The notes below the pieces were generated by a model that saw nothing but the letters and a program-made list of their open reading frames with translations, had not been told where the DNA came from and did no database searches. The position numbers and the translations under genes are program-made. A stretch of DNA of 6,654 nucleotides from positions 1 through 6,654 of the forward strand of contig CAXTVM010000086.1 of the NCBI GenBank assembly GCA_964247725.1, read 5' to 3'. The DNA comes from Lichenicola sp964247725 (lineage in GTDB: Bacteria; Pseudomonadota; Alphaproteobacteria; Acetobacterales; Acetobacteraceae). How positions within the stretch are numbered: the first letter of the stretch is position 1; the number at the start of each line of letters is the position of its first letter. Of this stretch, positions 1-6,449 are shown one piece after another.

Positions 1-36
1 CGGGTCGGCCCGATCAAGGTGCAGCTGACCAGTTGA
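1..36 (+). CDS. C-terminal end of an unidentified gene (partial)
   Basis: Reading from base 1 gives eleven codons (RVGPIKVQLTS) and a TGA at 34-36. The rest of the gene lies outside the window, so no function can be given. The reason to treat it as real is that its TGA overlaps the TTG start of the next gene in a four-base TTGA junction. That is the usual layout of translationally coupled genes in one operon. Confidence 0.5.
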   Translation, partial: RVGPIKVQLTS

Positions 37-440
37 GCGGCCGGGTGCCCGAGCCGGGGTGGGAGCCCCAACGGCCCGTGTGGGGGGACGGCCTGCCGCC
101 GCCCTACGTCGGTCCGGACCTGTACGTCTATGCCTGGGCGGTGCACGGGTTGTTCGCACTCGGGCTGCTGGGCGCCGTAACCACGGTGCCGGGGGTGATC
201 CTGGCCTACCTGAAGCGCCGCGAGGCCGCCGGCACCCTCTACGAGAGCCACTTCACCTACGCCATCCGCAGCTTCTGGATCGGTCTGCTGCTGTCGCTGG
301 CCGGCCTCGCGCTGAGCTTCGTGCTGATCGGCTTCCTGCTGCTGGCGCTGGTCGGGATCTGGTGGATGGTGCGCATCATCCGGCCGGTTGTGGCGCTGCT
401 GGAGCACCGGCCGATCGCCGGTCCGACGGGATTCCTGTAG
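33..440 (+). CDS. Small integral membrane protein, DUF4870/COG3671-like
   Basis: A 135-aa protein with a short proline-rich N-terminus (about residues 6-30). One hydrophobic segment follows at about 33-60, and a longer one at about 81-114 that could be one or two helices. Between them is a charged stretch with KRREAAGTLYESHF and then IRSFWIGLLL. From memory, the pattern 'AYxKR...GT..SHF...IR.FWIGLL' is typical of small uncharacterised membrane proteins of the DUF4870/COG3671 kind; their biochemical role is unknown. The start is TTG at 33, overlapping the previous stop; GTG at 45 is an in-frame alternative. The corA-type gene starts 34 bases after its stop, so the two may be co-transcribed. 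Family assignment is moderately secure, function unknown. Confidence 0.75.
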   Translation: MSGRVPEPGWEPQRPVWGDGLPPPYVGPDLYVYAWAVHGLFALGLLGAVTTVPGVILAYLKRREAAGTLYESHFTYAIRSFWIGLLLSLAGLALSFVLIGFLLLALVGIWWMVRIIRPVVALLEHRPIAGPTGFL

Positions 441-461
441 CGCCCATAGCCTGCCTCCACC

Positions 462-467
462 AGGTGG
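462..467 (+). promoter_or_regulatory. Ribosome binding site of the CorA gene
   Basis: AGGTGG lies seven bases before the ATG at 475. It decides the start: the same frame is open further up to an ATG at 388, but that would overlap the upstream gene by 53 bases and lacks a comparable site. Confidence 0.6.
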
Positions 468-474
468 ATCCCGC

Positions 475-1449
475 ATGATTAGCGCCTACGGCGTCTCCGA
501 CGGCGTGTTTCTCAGGCTGGACTGCTCCGCCGACAGCGCCGGGCTGGCGGATGCCACCTGGGTCGACCTGCTGGAGCCGACCGAGGAGCAGGCCGCCGCG
601 GTCAGGACCGCGCTGCACGTCGAGATCCCGACGCGTAGGGAGGTCCGCTCGATCGATGCGGGCAGCCAGATCTATCGCGAGAACAGGGCCCTGGTGATGA
701 CCGTCCGGGTGGTGAGCCGGAACGAGGCCAACGGGCTCCGCCTGGTCACGGTGACCTTCATCCTGGCGAACGGGCGGCTGGTCACCCTGCGCTACGGCGA
801 CCCGACGCCGTTCCGGACCTTCGTCGCGTATGCCGAGCGGGAACCGGGCATCGCCACCTCGGGCGAGATGGTCATGGCAGGGTTGCTGGAAGCCATCGTC
901 GCCCGCGCCGCCGAGCTGCTCCAGGGCGTGGGCGACGAGCTGGAAGCGATCTCGACCGACATCTTCGGAAGCGGGGGTGCCGGATCCGTCAGCCAGAAGG
1001 ACCTGCAGCCGATCATGCAGCGGGTCGGCCGCAGCGGCGACCTCGCGAAACGGGTCAGGGGCAGCCTGCACACGCTGGCCAGGATCGTGCCCTACCTCAA
1101 GGCCGATCGGCCAAGGGACGATGGGCAGGGGATCACCGTTCGGCTGGAGACGCTGGAGCACGACGTCGCGGCGTTGCTGGACCACGACAGCCACCTGATG
1201 TCGACGGTCACGTTCCTGCTCGACGCGACGCTCGGCCTCATCAACATCCAGCAGAACGCCATCATCAAGATCTTCTCGGTGGCGGCAGTCATCTTCCTGC
1301 CTCCCACCCTGATCGCCAGCATCTACGGGATGAACTTCGCGCACATCCCCGAGCTTAGATGGACGTTCGGCTATCCGTACGCGCTGGGCCTGATGGTCCT
1401 CTCCGCCGTCCTGCCCTACGTCTACTTCAGGTACCGCCGATGGCTGTGA
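475..1449 (+). CDS. corA: CorA-family magnesium/divalent cation transporter
   Basis: A 324-aa inner-membrane protein, normal length for the family. CorA forms homopentameric channels that let Mg2+ (sometimes Co2+ or Ni2+) into the cytoplasm, gated by Mg2+ bound to the cytosolic domain. Residues 1 to about 260 form the soluble part: an alpha/beta N-terminal region, then long helices (about 130-165 and 175-260) leading to the pore. The first membrane helix spans about 266-284 and runs into the family signature YGMNF (GMN at 285-287), the selectivity motif. The loop HIPEL follows in place of the common MPEL. The second helix is about 302-318, and the basic C-terminus YRRWL faces the cytoplasm as usual. 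Nothing is missing or frameshifted. Substrate (Mg2+ versus Zn2+ efflux, as in ZntB) cannot be settled from sequence, but the intact GMN motif is shared by both. Confidence 0.93.
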   Translation: MISAYGVSDGVFLRLDCSADSAGLADATWVDLLEPTEEQAAAVRTALHVEIPTRREVRSIDAGSQIYRENRALVMTVRVVSRNEANGLRLVTVTFILANGRLVTLRYGDPTPFRTFVAYAEREPGIATSGEMVMAGLLEAIVARAAELLQGVGDELEAISTDIFGSGGAGSVSQKDLQPIMQRVGRSGDLAKRVRGSLHTLARIVPYLKADRPRDDGQGITVRLETLEHDVAALLDHDSHLMSTVTFLLDATLGLINIQQNAIIKIFSVAAVIFLPPTLIASIYGMNFAHIPELRWTFGYPYALGLMVLSAVLPYVYFRYRRWL

Positions 1450-1454
1450 GGCGC

Positions 1455-1472
1455 CGCCGTGCGCGCACGGCG
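1455..1472 (+). terminator. Perfect 18-bp palindrome just after the CorA gene
   Basis: CGCCGTGCGCGCACGGCG is a perfect inverted repeat starting five bases after the TGA of the CorA gene. As RNA it folds into a GC-only-ended hairpin with a minimal loop. No run of T follows, so it is only a possible terminator or mRNA 3'-end stabiliser; a protein-binding palindrome is the alternative. Confidence 0.35.
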
Positions 1473-1599
1473 TCCTGGCCCCGGGGTTGACCGCAGCCTT
1501 ATGCGGCGCGCCCAAGAACCGCATCGATCCTTTATCAGCGACGGCACAGATTGAGCTCACCCAAGAGCATCCCGTCGCCCTGGTGCAGAGAGATCCAAT

Positions 1600-2061
1600 A
1601 TGAGCGAGACCCTTCGTGACCGCCGCCTGCGCTATGCGCGGGCGATTCTCCAGTCCCGTTCGACCCGGGCGGCGCTGCTGGGCGAGACCTCCGACCTGGA
1701 GGGGCTGCGGGTCCTGGTGCTCGGCACGGCTCCGGCGAACACGCTGTGCGCGTTGATGCACACCGAGTGCCGGAAGGCCGAGGCCCGGCTTCCGGACGCC
1801 TACTGCGAGGCGCGGTCGGCCGACTTGGTGCTGGCGCCGCACGTGACCTTGGTCACCATCGGCCGCGTCGTCGCGCAGGCCGCCCGCTCGCTGGATCACG
1901 GCGGACGGATCGTCCTGGCCATGCCGGTCGACGACCGCGACCTCCGGGCCGCCGCGCTGCGGACCCTCGGCGAGTTCGGCTTCCTCACGCCGTCGATGGA
2001 CGTCGACGCCGGCGAGATGAGGGTCCGTGCCGAGCGCGGACCCTCGCCCACCCGCAACTGA
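1600..2061 (+). CDS. Conserved-looking hypothetical protein with Rossmann-like pattern
   Basis: A 153-aa soluble protein, no signal peptide or membrane segment. Residues 1-30 are helical and arginine-rich. The segment LRVLVLGTAPANTL (36-49) resembles the first strand and glycine loop of a nucleotide-binding fold. ADLVLAPHVTLV (74-85), an amphipathic helix (86-98) and GGRIVLAMP (101-109) followed by a helix and GEFGF (124-128) match the order of strands 4 and 5 of class I methyltransferases. It is much shorter than such enzymes, and no acidic SAM-binding residue is obvious, so a degenerate or regulatory member is as likely as an enzyme. The ATG at 1600 is preceded by GAGAG about seven bases upstream. 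It follows the CorA gene by 150 bases and is closed by a strong hairpin. Function unknown. Confidence 0.7.
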   Translation: MSETLRDRRLRYARAILQSRSTRAALLGETSDLEGLRVLVLGTAPANTLCALMHTECRKAEARLPDAYCEARSADLVLAPHVTLVTIGRVVAQAARSLDHGGRIVLAMPVDDRDLRAAALRTLGEFGFLTPSMDVDAGEMRVRAERGPSPTRN

Positions 2062-2080
2062 GGCGTTTCCGCTCGTAGGG

Positions 2081-2108
2081 CGGGCCCGGCCCATCGCGGC
2101 CGGGCCCG
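2081..2108 (+). terminator. Strong GC-rich hairpin, likely transcription terminator
   Basis: CGGGCCCGGCC and GGCCGGGCCCG form a perfect 11-bp stem around the six-base loop CATCGC, starting 20 bases after the stop of the 1600-2061 gene. The following bases (GTTCTC) are only weakly T-rich. Position between a rightward gene and the oppositely directed dehydrogenase fits a terminator, and the symmetric stem could act on both strands. Confidence 0.6.
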
Positions 2109-2181
2109 GTTCTCGGTAGGTCCTGGTGCGGCCGACTCTTCAGCGCGAAGGCCGTCTGAGAATGGGGTGTGCCGGATGAGA

Positions 2182-2198
2182 GTGCCGCGCAGCGGCAC
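2182..2198 (-). terminator. Possible terminator hairpin after the dehydrogenase
   Basis: GTGCCGC and GCGGCAC pair over the three-base loop GCA, a 7-bp stem about 107 bases beyond the stop of the leftward dehydrogenase gene. There is no T-tract on either side. In GC-rich DNA such stems arise by chance, so the call is weak. Confidence 0.25.
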
Positions 2199-2305
2199 GG
2201 CCGGCGTGTCCGTCGAGAACCGGAGCGCAGCGGCCTCCTGGCCGTGAGCACCGGAAGCGGAGACGGGCGCGTCGGATCGCCGGCACAGCGCATTCAGGGA
2301 CGATC

Positions 2306-3355
2306 TCACTCGTGAAGTGTGGCCATGTCGATGACGAAGCGGTAGCGCACGTCGTTCCGGAGCAGCCGCTCGTAGGCGGCGTTGACGTCCCCCACGCGGA
2401 TCAGCTCGATGTCGCTGACGATGCCGGCTTCGGCGCAGAAGTCGAGCATCTCCTGGGTCTCCGCCATCCCGCCGATGCCCGACCCGGCGATGCTCCTGCG
2501 GCCGGCGATGACGTTGAACCCCATCAGCGGCTCGAGCGCCGTCAGCGCGCCGACCAGCACCATGGTGCCGTCGAGCTTCAGCAGCGCCACGTACGGGTTC
2601 ATGTCGTGCCCGACCGGGATGGTGTTGAGCAGGAAGTCGAACGAGCCCCGGGCCGCCGCCATCGCGTCGGCGTCGCGCGACACCAGCACCTGGTCGGCGC
2701 CGAGCCGCAGCGCGTCGGCACCCTTCTCGGGCGAGGTGGTGATCATCACCACGCGGGCCCCGAACGCCTTCGCGAACTTGACGCCCATGTGGCCGAGGCC
2801 GCCCAGACCGATCACGCCCACGGTCTGGCCGGGCCCGACCTTCCAGTGCCGCAGCGGCGAGTAGGTGGTGATGCCCGCGCACAGCAGCGGCGCCACCGCC
2901 TGCAGGTCGAGCGTGTCGGGCACCTTCACCACGAAGCGCTCCTCGACCACGATCTGCTCGGAGTAGCCGCCGAAGGTGGGCCGGCCGCCGTCGCGCTCGC
3001 GGCCGTTGTAGGTGACGGTGCAGCCCTCCAGGCAATACTGCTCGAGGCCCGCCTCGCAGGGATCGCAGCGCCGGCAGGAATCGACCATGCAGCCGACGCC
3101 GGCGAGATCGCCCGCCCGCAGCTTCGCCACCTCGGCGCCGACCGCGGTCACCCGGCCGACGATCTCGTGGCCCGGCACCATCGGGTAGATCGAGTTGCCC
3201 CAGTGGTTGCGGGCCTGGTGCAGGTCGGAGTGGCAGACGCCGCAATAGAGGATCTCGATCCGGACGTCGCGCGGCCCCGGCTCCCGGCGGTCGATCGCGA
3301 ACGGTGCGACGGGCGCGTCGGCGGACTGCGCCGCATAGGCCTTGACGTGGATCAT
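2306..3355 (-). CDS. yahK: Zinc-dependent NADP(H) alcohol dehydrogenase/aldehyde reductase, YahK/AdhC type
   Basis: A 349-aa cytosolic medium-chain dehydrogenase that interconverts alcohols and aldehydes. The closest family I recognise is E. coli YahK, with which long stretches agree, for example CGVCHSDLH, PGHEIVGRV, PLLCAGITTYSPLRHW, GGLGHMG and ETQEMLDFCAE. Catalytic zinc ligands are expected to be C41, H63 and C159; structural zinc ligands C94, C97, C100 and C108 are all present. The nucleotide-binding loop is GLGGLG at 183-188. After the second strand the sequence is TTSPEK rather than an acidic residue, which in YahK goes with NADPH preference. The C-terminus RYRFVIDMATL is also typical. 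The ATG at 3355 has GGAGG five bases upstream (CCTCC at 3361-3365 on the plus strand). It stands alone and converges with the preceding gene. The physiological substrate cannot be read from sequence; aldehyde detoxification is the usual proposal. Confidence 0.95.
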   Translation of the reverse strand: MIHVKAYAAQSADAPVAPFAIDRREPGPRDVRIEILYCGVCHSDLHQARNHWGNSIYPMVPGHEIVGRVTAVGAEVAKLRAGDLAGVGCMVDSCRRCDPCEAGLEQYCLEGCTVTYNGRERDGGRPTFGGYSEQIVVEERFVVKVPDTLDLQAVAPLLCAGITTYSPLRHWKVGPGQTVGVIGLGGLGHMGVKFAKAFGARVVMITTSPEKGADALRLGADQVLVSRDADAMAAARGSFDFLLNTIPVGHDMNPYVALLKLDGTMVLVGALTALEPLMGFNVIAGRRSIAGSGIGGMAETQEMLDFCAEAGIVSDIELIRVGDVNAAYERLLRNDVRYRFVIDMATLHE

Positions 3356-3365
3356 GGTCGCCTCC

Positions 3366-3719
3366 GGAGGGGTGCGGGAGCCTCCGCCCGGCGGTGCTGA
3401 GGGTCAAGCGTCCGGATCTTGCAGGGGATGCGGATGCCACGATCTCGAACCGGAGCGATCAGCACCATACAAGGGTCAGGCCAGGGCCGTACCTTTGCAC
3501 CTCTGCTGGGTCGAGTATGAGCTCTACGTGGCACGGCCGATGGCTGCCCGGTTGGCGTCAACTCGACGGTTGAGCCTTGTCATCGCTTCGACGGTGACCT
3601 GATCGTATTCATACCTCAGGAGTCTACGTCCTAGCCCAGCTCCATTCAGCAAGGAACGTGTGATGGACGTGAACATCTGACAAATACTTCCGTGCCGTCA
3701 TAGTGCGAGCGGTGCTCTT
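3366..3719. other. Non-coding stretch between the dehydrogenase and the secreted-protein pseudogene
   Basis: GC falls across this stretch from the high value of the left flank to the low value of the centre, so one edge of the foreign segment probably lies at about 3480-3600. It should contain the dehydrogenase promoter on the minus strand, but no convincing -35/-10 pair was found. It also holds the short minus-strand frame at 3676-3524 described separately, and another short frame after it (about 3535-3458, minus) whose translation includes HVELILDPAEVQRYGPGL. No tRNA, direct repeat or transposase end was seen. Confidence 0.4.
3524..3676 (-). pseudogene. Possible N-terminal stub of an FkbM-type methyltransferase
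   Basis: A 50-codon frame from ATG (3676) to TAG (3524). Its middle, RYEYDQVTVEAMTRL (21-35), followed by RRVDANRAAIG (37-47), resembles from memory the region just before and into the first SAM-binding strand of FkbM-family methyltransferases ('YD..TVE.M.R.L..DANCIDIG'). The key cysteine/aspartate-glycine pattern is not preserved and the frame stops there. FkbM methyltransferases often sit with glycosyltransferases in polysaccharide loci, as one does here. A GGAAG lies ten bases upstream of the ATG. It could equally be a chance open frame; the assignment is speculative. Confidence 0.22.
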
Positions 3720-4704
3720 CTATTTCGTGAAGCCAACAGCAATCCCGACATTCTGCCAGCCAGTGGTCAGCAATAAATCGCCCCAGATAGCTTGGCCAGT
3801 ATAAACCCCGGATATCACCCAATTACTCAAGTTTTTATCAAGTTTTCCGGAGGGATCGTTGGGAGATGGCGTATTTTAGGCGTGGTAGAACGTCGAAGGA
3901 GTAGGCATATGAATTATCGTTAAAAGGAATATGTTTTCCTATCGTCGAGGTGGCTGGATCATCGAAACCCCAGACATTCCCATTATTGACTTCGAAATAT
4001 TGTGGAGAAAAGGTGGTGTTAACAATCTGATCTTTTTGTACTGCCCCGGTTCCAAAACAGGCTTGATAAAACATACCTTGATTGGATCTTGCATCTTCAA
4101 GTGTTATGCCAATCAGCACATTGTATTGATCTATGCTTCCTTGATCGCTACAAAACCCACCCGAGTGATCAGCGGGCTGTAGATACTCACCATTAATCGT
4201 TGCCGAGATGACGGCGTTCTGCATGTTCGCTAAGGTCTGTGGACGTCCTCCAGACCAGTTGGCGGGGATACCTAGACTGTAACCTTGCGAGAGGCCCTCT
4301 GAACCCATGCCATCGACATATAGATCAAACTCGCCAACGCCAGTTGAGTAGTTGTAGCAAGGAATATGACCACCACTCTGAGCCAGCTGATAGTTGCTGG
4401 GACTGGTTTTGTATAAGTTTATCGTTGCGTAGCTTGATGCGCTTTACCAACTTCCATCCCTTTGAAGAGTAAATCCGGGAAGTTGAGTGGGTATTCACTA
4501 CTGGCCAATCCAATAACTGATATTTGCGTGGTTGCTGTCCGATCCTCCGTAGAAGCTATTTCCTTGCAAAGGTCTGAGATTGAAGTCATTTTGTGGCTGA
4601 AGTAGTTGACAAGAGACCCCGCTCCCTGTCGCAACGCAGTTTTGCGCGGAAGCCACAACTGGAATTCCCAGCAGAATGGTGGTTGCGAAGAAGCGGTTCA
4701 GCAC
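3720..4704 (-). pseudogene. Decayed gene for a secreted protein of unrecognised family
   Basis: Read from GTG at 4704 (GGAG six bases upstream), the frame opens with a clear signal peptide, MLNRFFATTILLGIPVVASA, cut before QNCVATG. The same frame continues to 3838, broken only by TAG (4500-4498), TGA (4497-4495) and TAA (4446-4444). Between and after the stops it still reads as protein, for example QLPGFTLQRDGSW, ASSYATINLYKTSPSNYQLA and GFDDPATSTIGKHIPF. Near 3870-3850 the frame is lost. One frame over, the text resumes with GKLDKNLSNWVISGVYTG and ends in GWQNVGIAVGFTK at a TAG (3722-3720). The ancestor would be about 327 aa, exported, rich in Gly, Asn, Ser and aromatic residues, with several Cys, so probably a beta-rich extracellular protein. 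Each nonsense codon is one C-to-T change from CAG, CGA or CAA. I do not recognise the family; no catalytic motif is visible. A 48-residue secreted peptide could still be made from the first 68 codons. Confidence 0.85.
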
Positions 4705-4805
4705 AGCGTGCTCCGTCAGTTGGCGATTGAACTAAGACTAAACAGACTTACGAGCGAAGGTTCTACACGTTATTGGCAAAATCTCTCGTGTCAAGGAGTT
4801 TATTC
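4705..4805. promoter_or_regulatory. Divergent intergenic region between pseudogene and GT61 gene
   Basis: These 101 bases separate two genes that point away from each other, so promoters for both should lie here. It is relatively A/T-rich, but no -35/-10 pair with proper spacing stood out on either strand. It holds the ribosome binding sites of both genes: GGAG on the minus strand (CTCC at 4711-4714) and AAGGAG at 4793-4798. Confidence 0.4.
4793..4798 (+). promoter_or_regulatory. Ribosome binding site of the glycosyltransferase gene
   Basis: AAGGAG stands seven bases before the ATG at 4806. It fixes the start there instead of the in-frame TTG at 4773, which lies upstream of this site and has none of its own. 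Confidence 0.7.
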
Positions 4806-6077
4806 ATGTGTGCAGAAATAAATAAAGGATCAGCAAATAAGAGATGGTATGAAGCTGCTCACTCACATGAACTTGTGGAGGAGGTCTCTCATTACGACTT
4901 CGTCAGCGGGCGTCCGGGATCATATCTAGTCATCAATCAAGCTATCATAGAGCTTTCTCGGGTCCAGTGCAACACCTTGGTGACGCACGTTGGGGGCAGA
5001 GTAGATTTGCAATGCCGTGACCAGGAGATGATGCCGATCCAGCGACCGTTAGGAATGCCCGATCAAGGACCTGGTTTCCGAAGGTTCATAACCCACCCGC
5101 CCCTCCGCGTGACGAGGCTGAAGGGAGCTGTCTGCGCGCCTGGGGGCATCGCGATCTATGAGAACTTCGTCCTTGGCGAAAGCTTCAGCGCGACATGGGA
5201 GATGCATCAGCACAGACATATGAAGAACACCTCCGAAGGCTGGAGCCTGAACGACTTCAACATTTCTTTCGGCTCTAGATACCCGACACGCGCCGCCCCA
5301 ACTCTCTACATCGATCATCAGCACATAGACTGGTACGGCCATGCGCTTCTGGATCTGATCAGTCCGGCATGGGCATACGAGTTCTGTAAGGCATACATGC
5401 ATATGGGCGAGCTTCGTGCAATATGCAGTCAGCCAAAGTACGATTTCGTTCTCAGGATGATAAAGGCGCTGGGGATTCCAATCTCTCACGTGGACTTTAT
5501 AGACGGGCCGGTAATTTATGAAGATCTGATCTTGGCGACAAAGGCGTTCCAGATACAAGAGTACATCTCCCCGCCTTCGTTTCGGATGTGGAGAGCCATG
5601 CGTGACCGCATGATCACGGAGGTGAAGCTCGCGAGGCGGCGAATATACATCTCGCGCAGGCTCAATCCCACCAGACGTTTGGTCGAGGAGGAGCAGATCG
5701 AGCTGATATTGAGGGGTCATGACTTCGACATCATCCATCCTGAGGAATATGTCCTGGAAGAACAGGTAAAGATTTTCGCCGGTGCTTCCCTCATCGCCGG
5801 TTGTAGTGGCAGCAACATGTTTAACATGGCGTTTCAGCAAGACGCAAAGGCCGTTCTCCTATTCGTTTCTCCCCTCCTCGTACATTATACTGAACAGTTT
5901 TTGATATCAAACTATCCAAAGGTCGAACTTCATGTCTTGATGGGATATATCGAGTCCGATGAGGTCGCTGGACGTCCGGGGGATGTGCATGCAGCCTGGC
6001 ATATCGATCCGGAAGCAGTCCGATCGTTCTTGAGGCAGTGGCTGCAAGGGCTGAACGAGCCGTTGAACCTGGCATAA
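4806..6077 (+). CDS. Glycosyltransferase family 61 (DUF563) protein
   Basis: A 423-aa cytosolic protein of the DUF563/GT61 type (Pfam PF04577, from memory), a family that adds sugars during surface polysaccharide or glycan synthesis in bacteria. No signal peptide or membrane helix is seen. The N-terminal half includes VTRLKGAVCAPGGIAIYENF (102-121). The core begins at PTLYIDHQHIDWYGHALLDL (165-184), matching the family's 'W.HWL.D.L' region. RRRIYISRR (277-285) follows, then a helix with RLVEEEQIELIL (291-302), HDFDIIHPEEY (305-315), LEEQVKIFAGASLIAGCSGS (317-336) and NMFNMAF (337-343). In most members the last block reads 'G.HGAGLTN'; here it is GCSGSNMFN, so the usual His is absent. Donor and acceptor sugars cannot be told. 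The gene is of lower GC than the flanks, stands alone next to a dead gene and looks horizontally acquired. Confidence 0.88.
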   Translation: MCAEINKGSANKRWYEAAHSHELVEEVSHYDFVSGRPGSYLVINQAIIELSRVQCNTLVTHVGGRVDLQCRDQEMMPIQRPLGMPDQGPGFRRFITHPPLRVTRLKGAVCAPGGIAIYENFVLGESFSATWEMHQHRHMKNTSEGWSLNDFNISFGSRYPTRAAPTLYIDHQHIDWYGHALLDLISPAWAYEFCKAYMHMGELRAICSQPKYDFVLRMIKALGIPISHVDFIDGPVIYEDLILATKAFQIQEYISPPSFRMWRAMRDRMITEVKLARRRIYISRRLNPTRRLVEEEQIELILRGHDFDIIHPEEYVLEEQVKIFAGASLIAGCSGSNMFNMAFQQDAKAVLLFVSPLLVHYTEQFLISNYPKVELHVLMGYIESDEVAGRPGDVHAAWHIDPEAVRSFLRQWLQGLNEPLNLA

Positions 6078-6368
6078 AGCCGGTGATGCCGACGGCACGT
6101 CCGTATTGATAACGAGTGGTGTCGCATATCGCCCTCGACCGGCCAAGCTAGCAAGATCGCGCAGCCTCAATCGGCTAGCCTCGTGACGTCCCCCAGGCGG
6201 ACACCGCAACATGGGATTCAGCCCCTTGTCGTGCAGGCCCAGCCTATGGCAGTCGCGTTATAGGTGGACGTTGCCGTTCCATCGGTCACCGGCGCATATC
6301 GCGACGCGGGATTGGGCAATCCCTCCGTAGTTCGAGGATGAATGCCCTTTCTCGCGTCATCTCAAGGT
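6078..6368. other. Intergenic stretch after the glycosyltransferase gene
   Basis: No gene can be supported here. No good terminator hairpin follows the glycosyltransferase stop. A minus-strand frame is open from 6361 to a TGA at 6218-6220 (47 codons, including GLPNPASRYAPVTDGTATST) but has no ATG or GTG start near its beginning and no ribosome binding site. The ten-mer CGCATATCGC occurs twice (6123-6132, 6293-6302), most likely by chance. One edge of the low-GC segment should be in or near this stretch. Confidence 0.35.
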
Positions 6369-6449
6369 ATGAGGGGTGACATCAGCTTGATTTCTGCACA
6401 AGATCGTAGCGCCATGGTGGTAAGGTTACTGGGAATGGGGCATCGATGA
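6369..6449 (+). CDS. Tiny open frame (26 aa) upstream of the nitrate reductase gene
   Basis: ATG at 6369 to TGA at 6447-6449, with AAGG a few bases before the ATG, rather close for a ribosome binding site. The product includes ISLISAQDRSAMVVRLLGMG and is not recognised. Its end overlaps the next tiny frame as ATGA. It could be a leader peptide, the remnant of an older gene, or chance. Confidence 0.22.
   Translation: MRGDISLISAQDRSAMVVRLLGMGHR

Noticed and set aside
388..474. Upstream extension of the CorA frame to an ATG at 388.
   Set aside because: It would overlap the preceding membrane protein gene by 53 bases. The ATG at 475 has a good ribosome binding site and gives the normal CorA length.
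376..2094. Very long minus-strand open frame opposite the CorA gene and its neighbour.
   Set aside because: It lies antisense to a clear CorA gene and another plausible gene. Its translation is low-complexity Arg/Gly/Ala/Asp-rich text, typical of shadow frames in GC-rich DNA.
2312..3400. Long plus-strand open frame opposite the alcohol dehydrogenase.
   Set aside because: It is antisense to a fully recognisable dehydrogenase and reads as His/Ala/Arg/Asp-rich shadow sequence.
3425..3475. Minus-strand GGTTCGAGATC resembling a tRNA T-loop.
   Set aside because: The flanking bases do not form the five-pair T stem, and no anticodon, D arm or acceptor stem can be drawn.
4325..4513. A 62-codon minus-strand frame bridging the stops in the ruined secreted-protein gene, as a sign of paired frameshifts.
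   Set aside because: Its translation (Lys/Gln/Trp-rich) looks less protein-like than the original frame, which stays readable on both sides without any shift. Nonsense changes explain the stops more simply.
4773..4805. Upstream extension of the GT61 frame to a TTG at 4773.
   Set aside because: The AAGGAG at 4793-4798 is correctly spaced for the ATG at 4806 and lies inside the extension.
6218..6361. Minus-strand frame of 47 codons with protein-like text (GLPNPASRYAPVTDG).
   Set aside because: No ATG/GTG start at its beginning, no ribosome binding site and no recognised family. It could be a gene fragment but cannot be supported.
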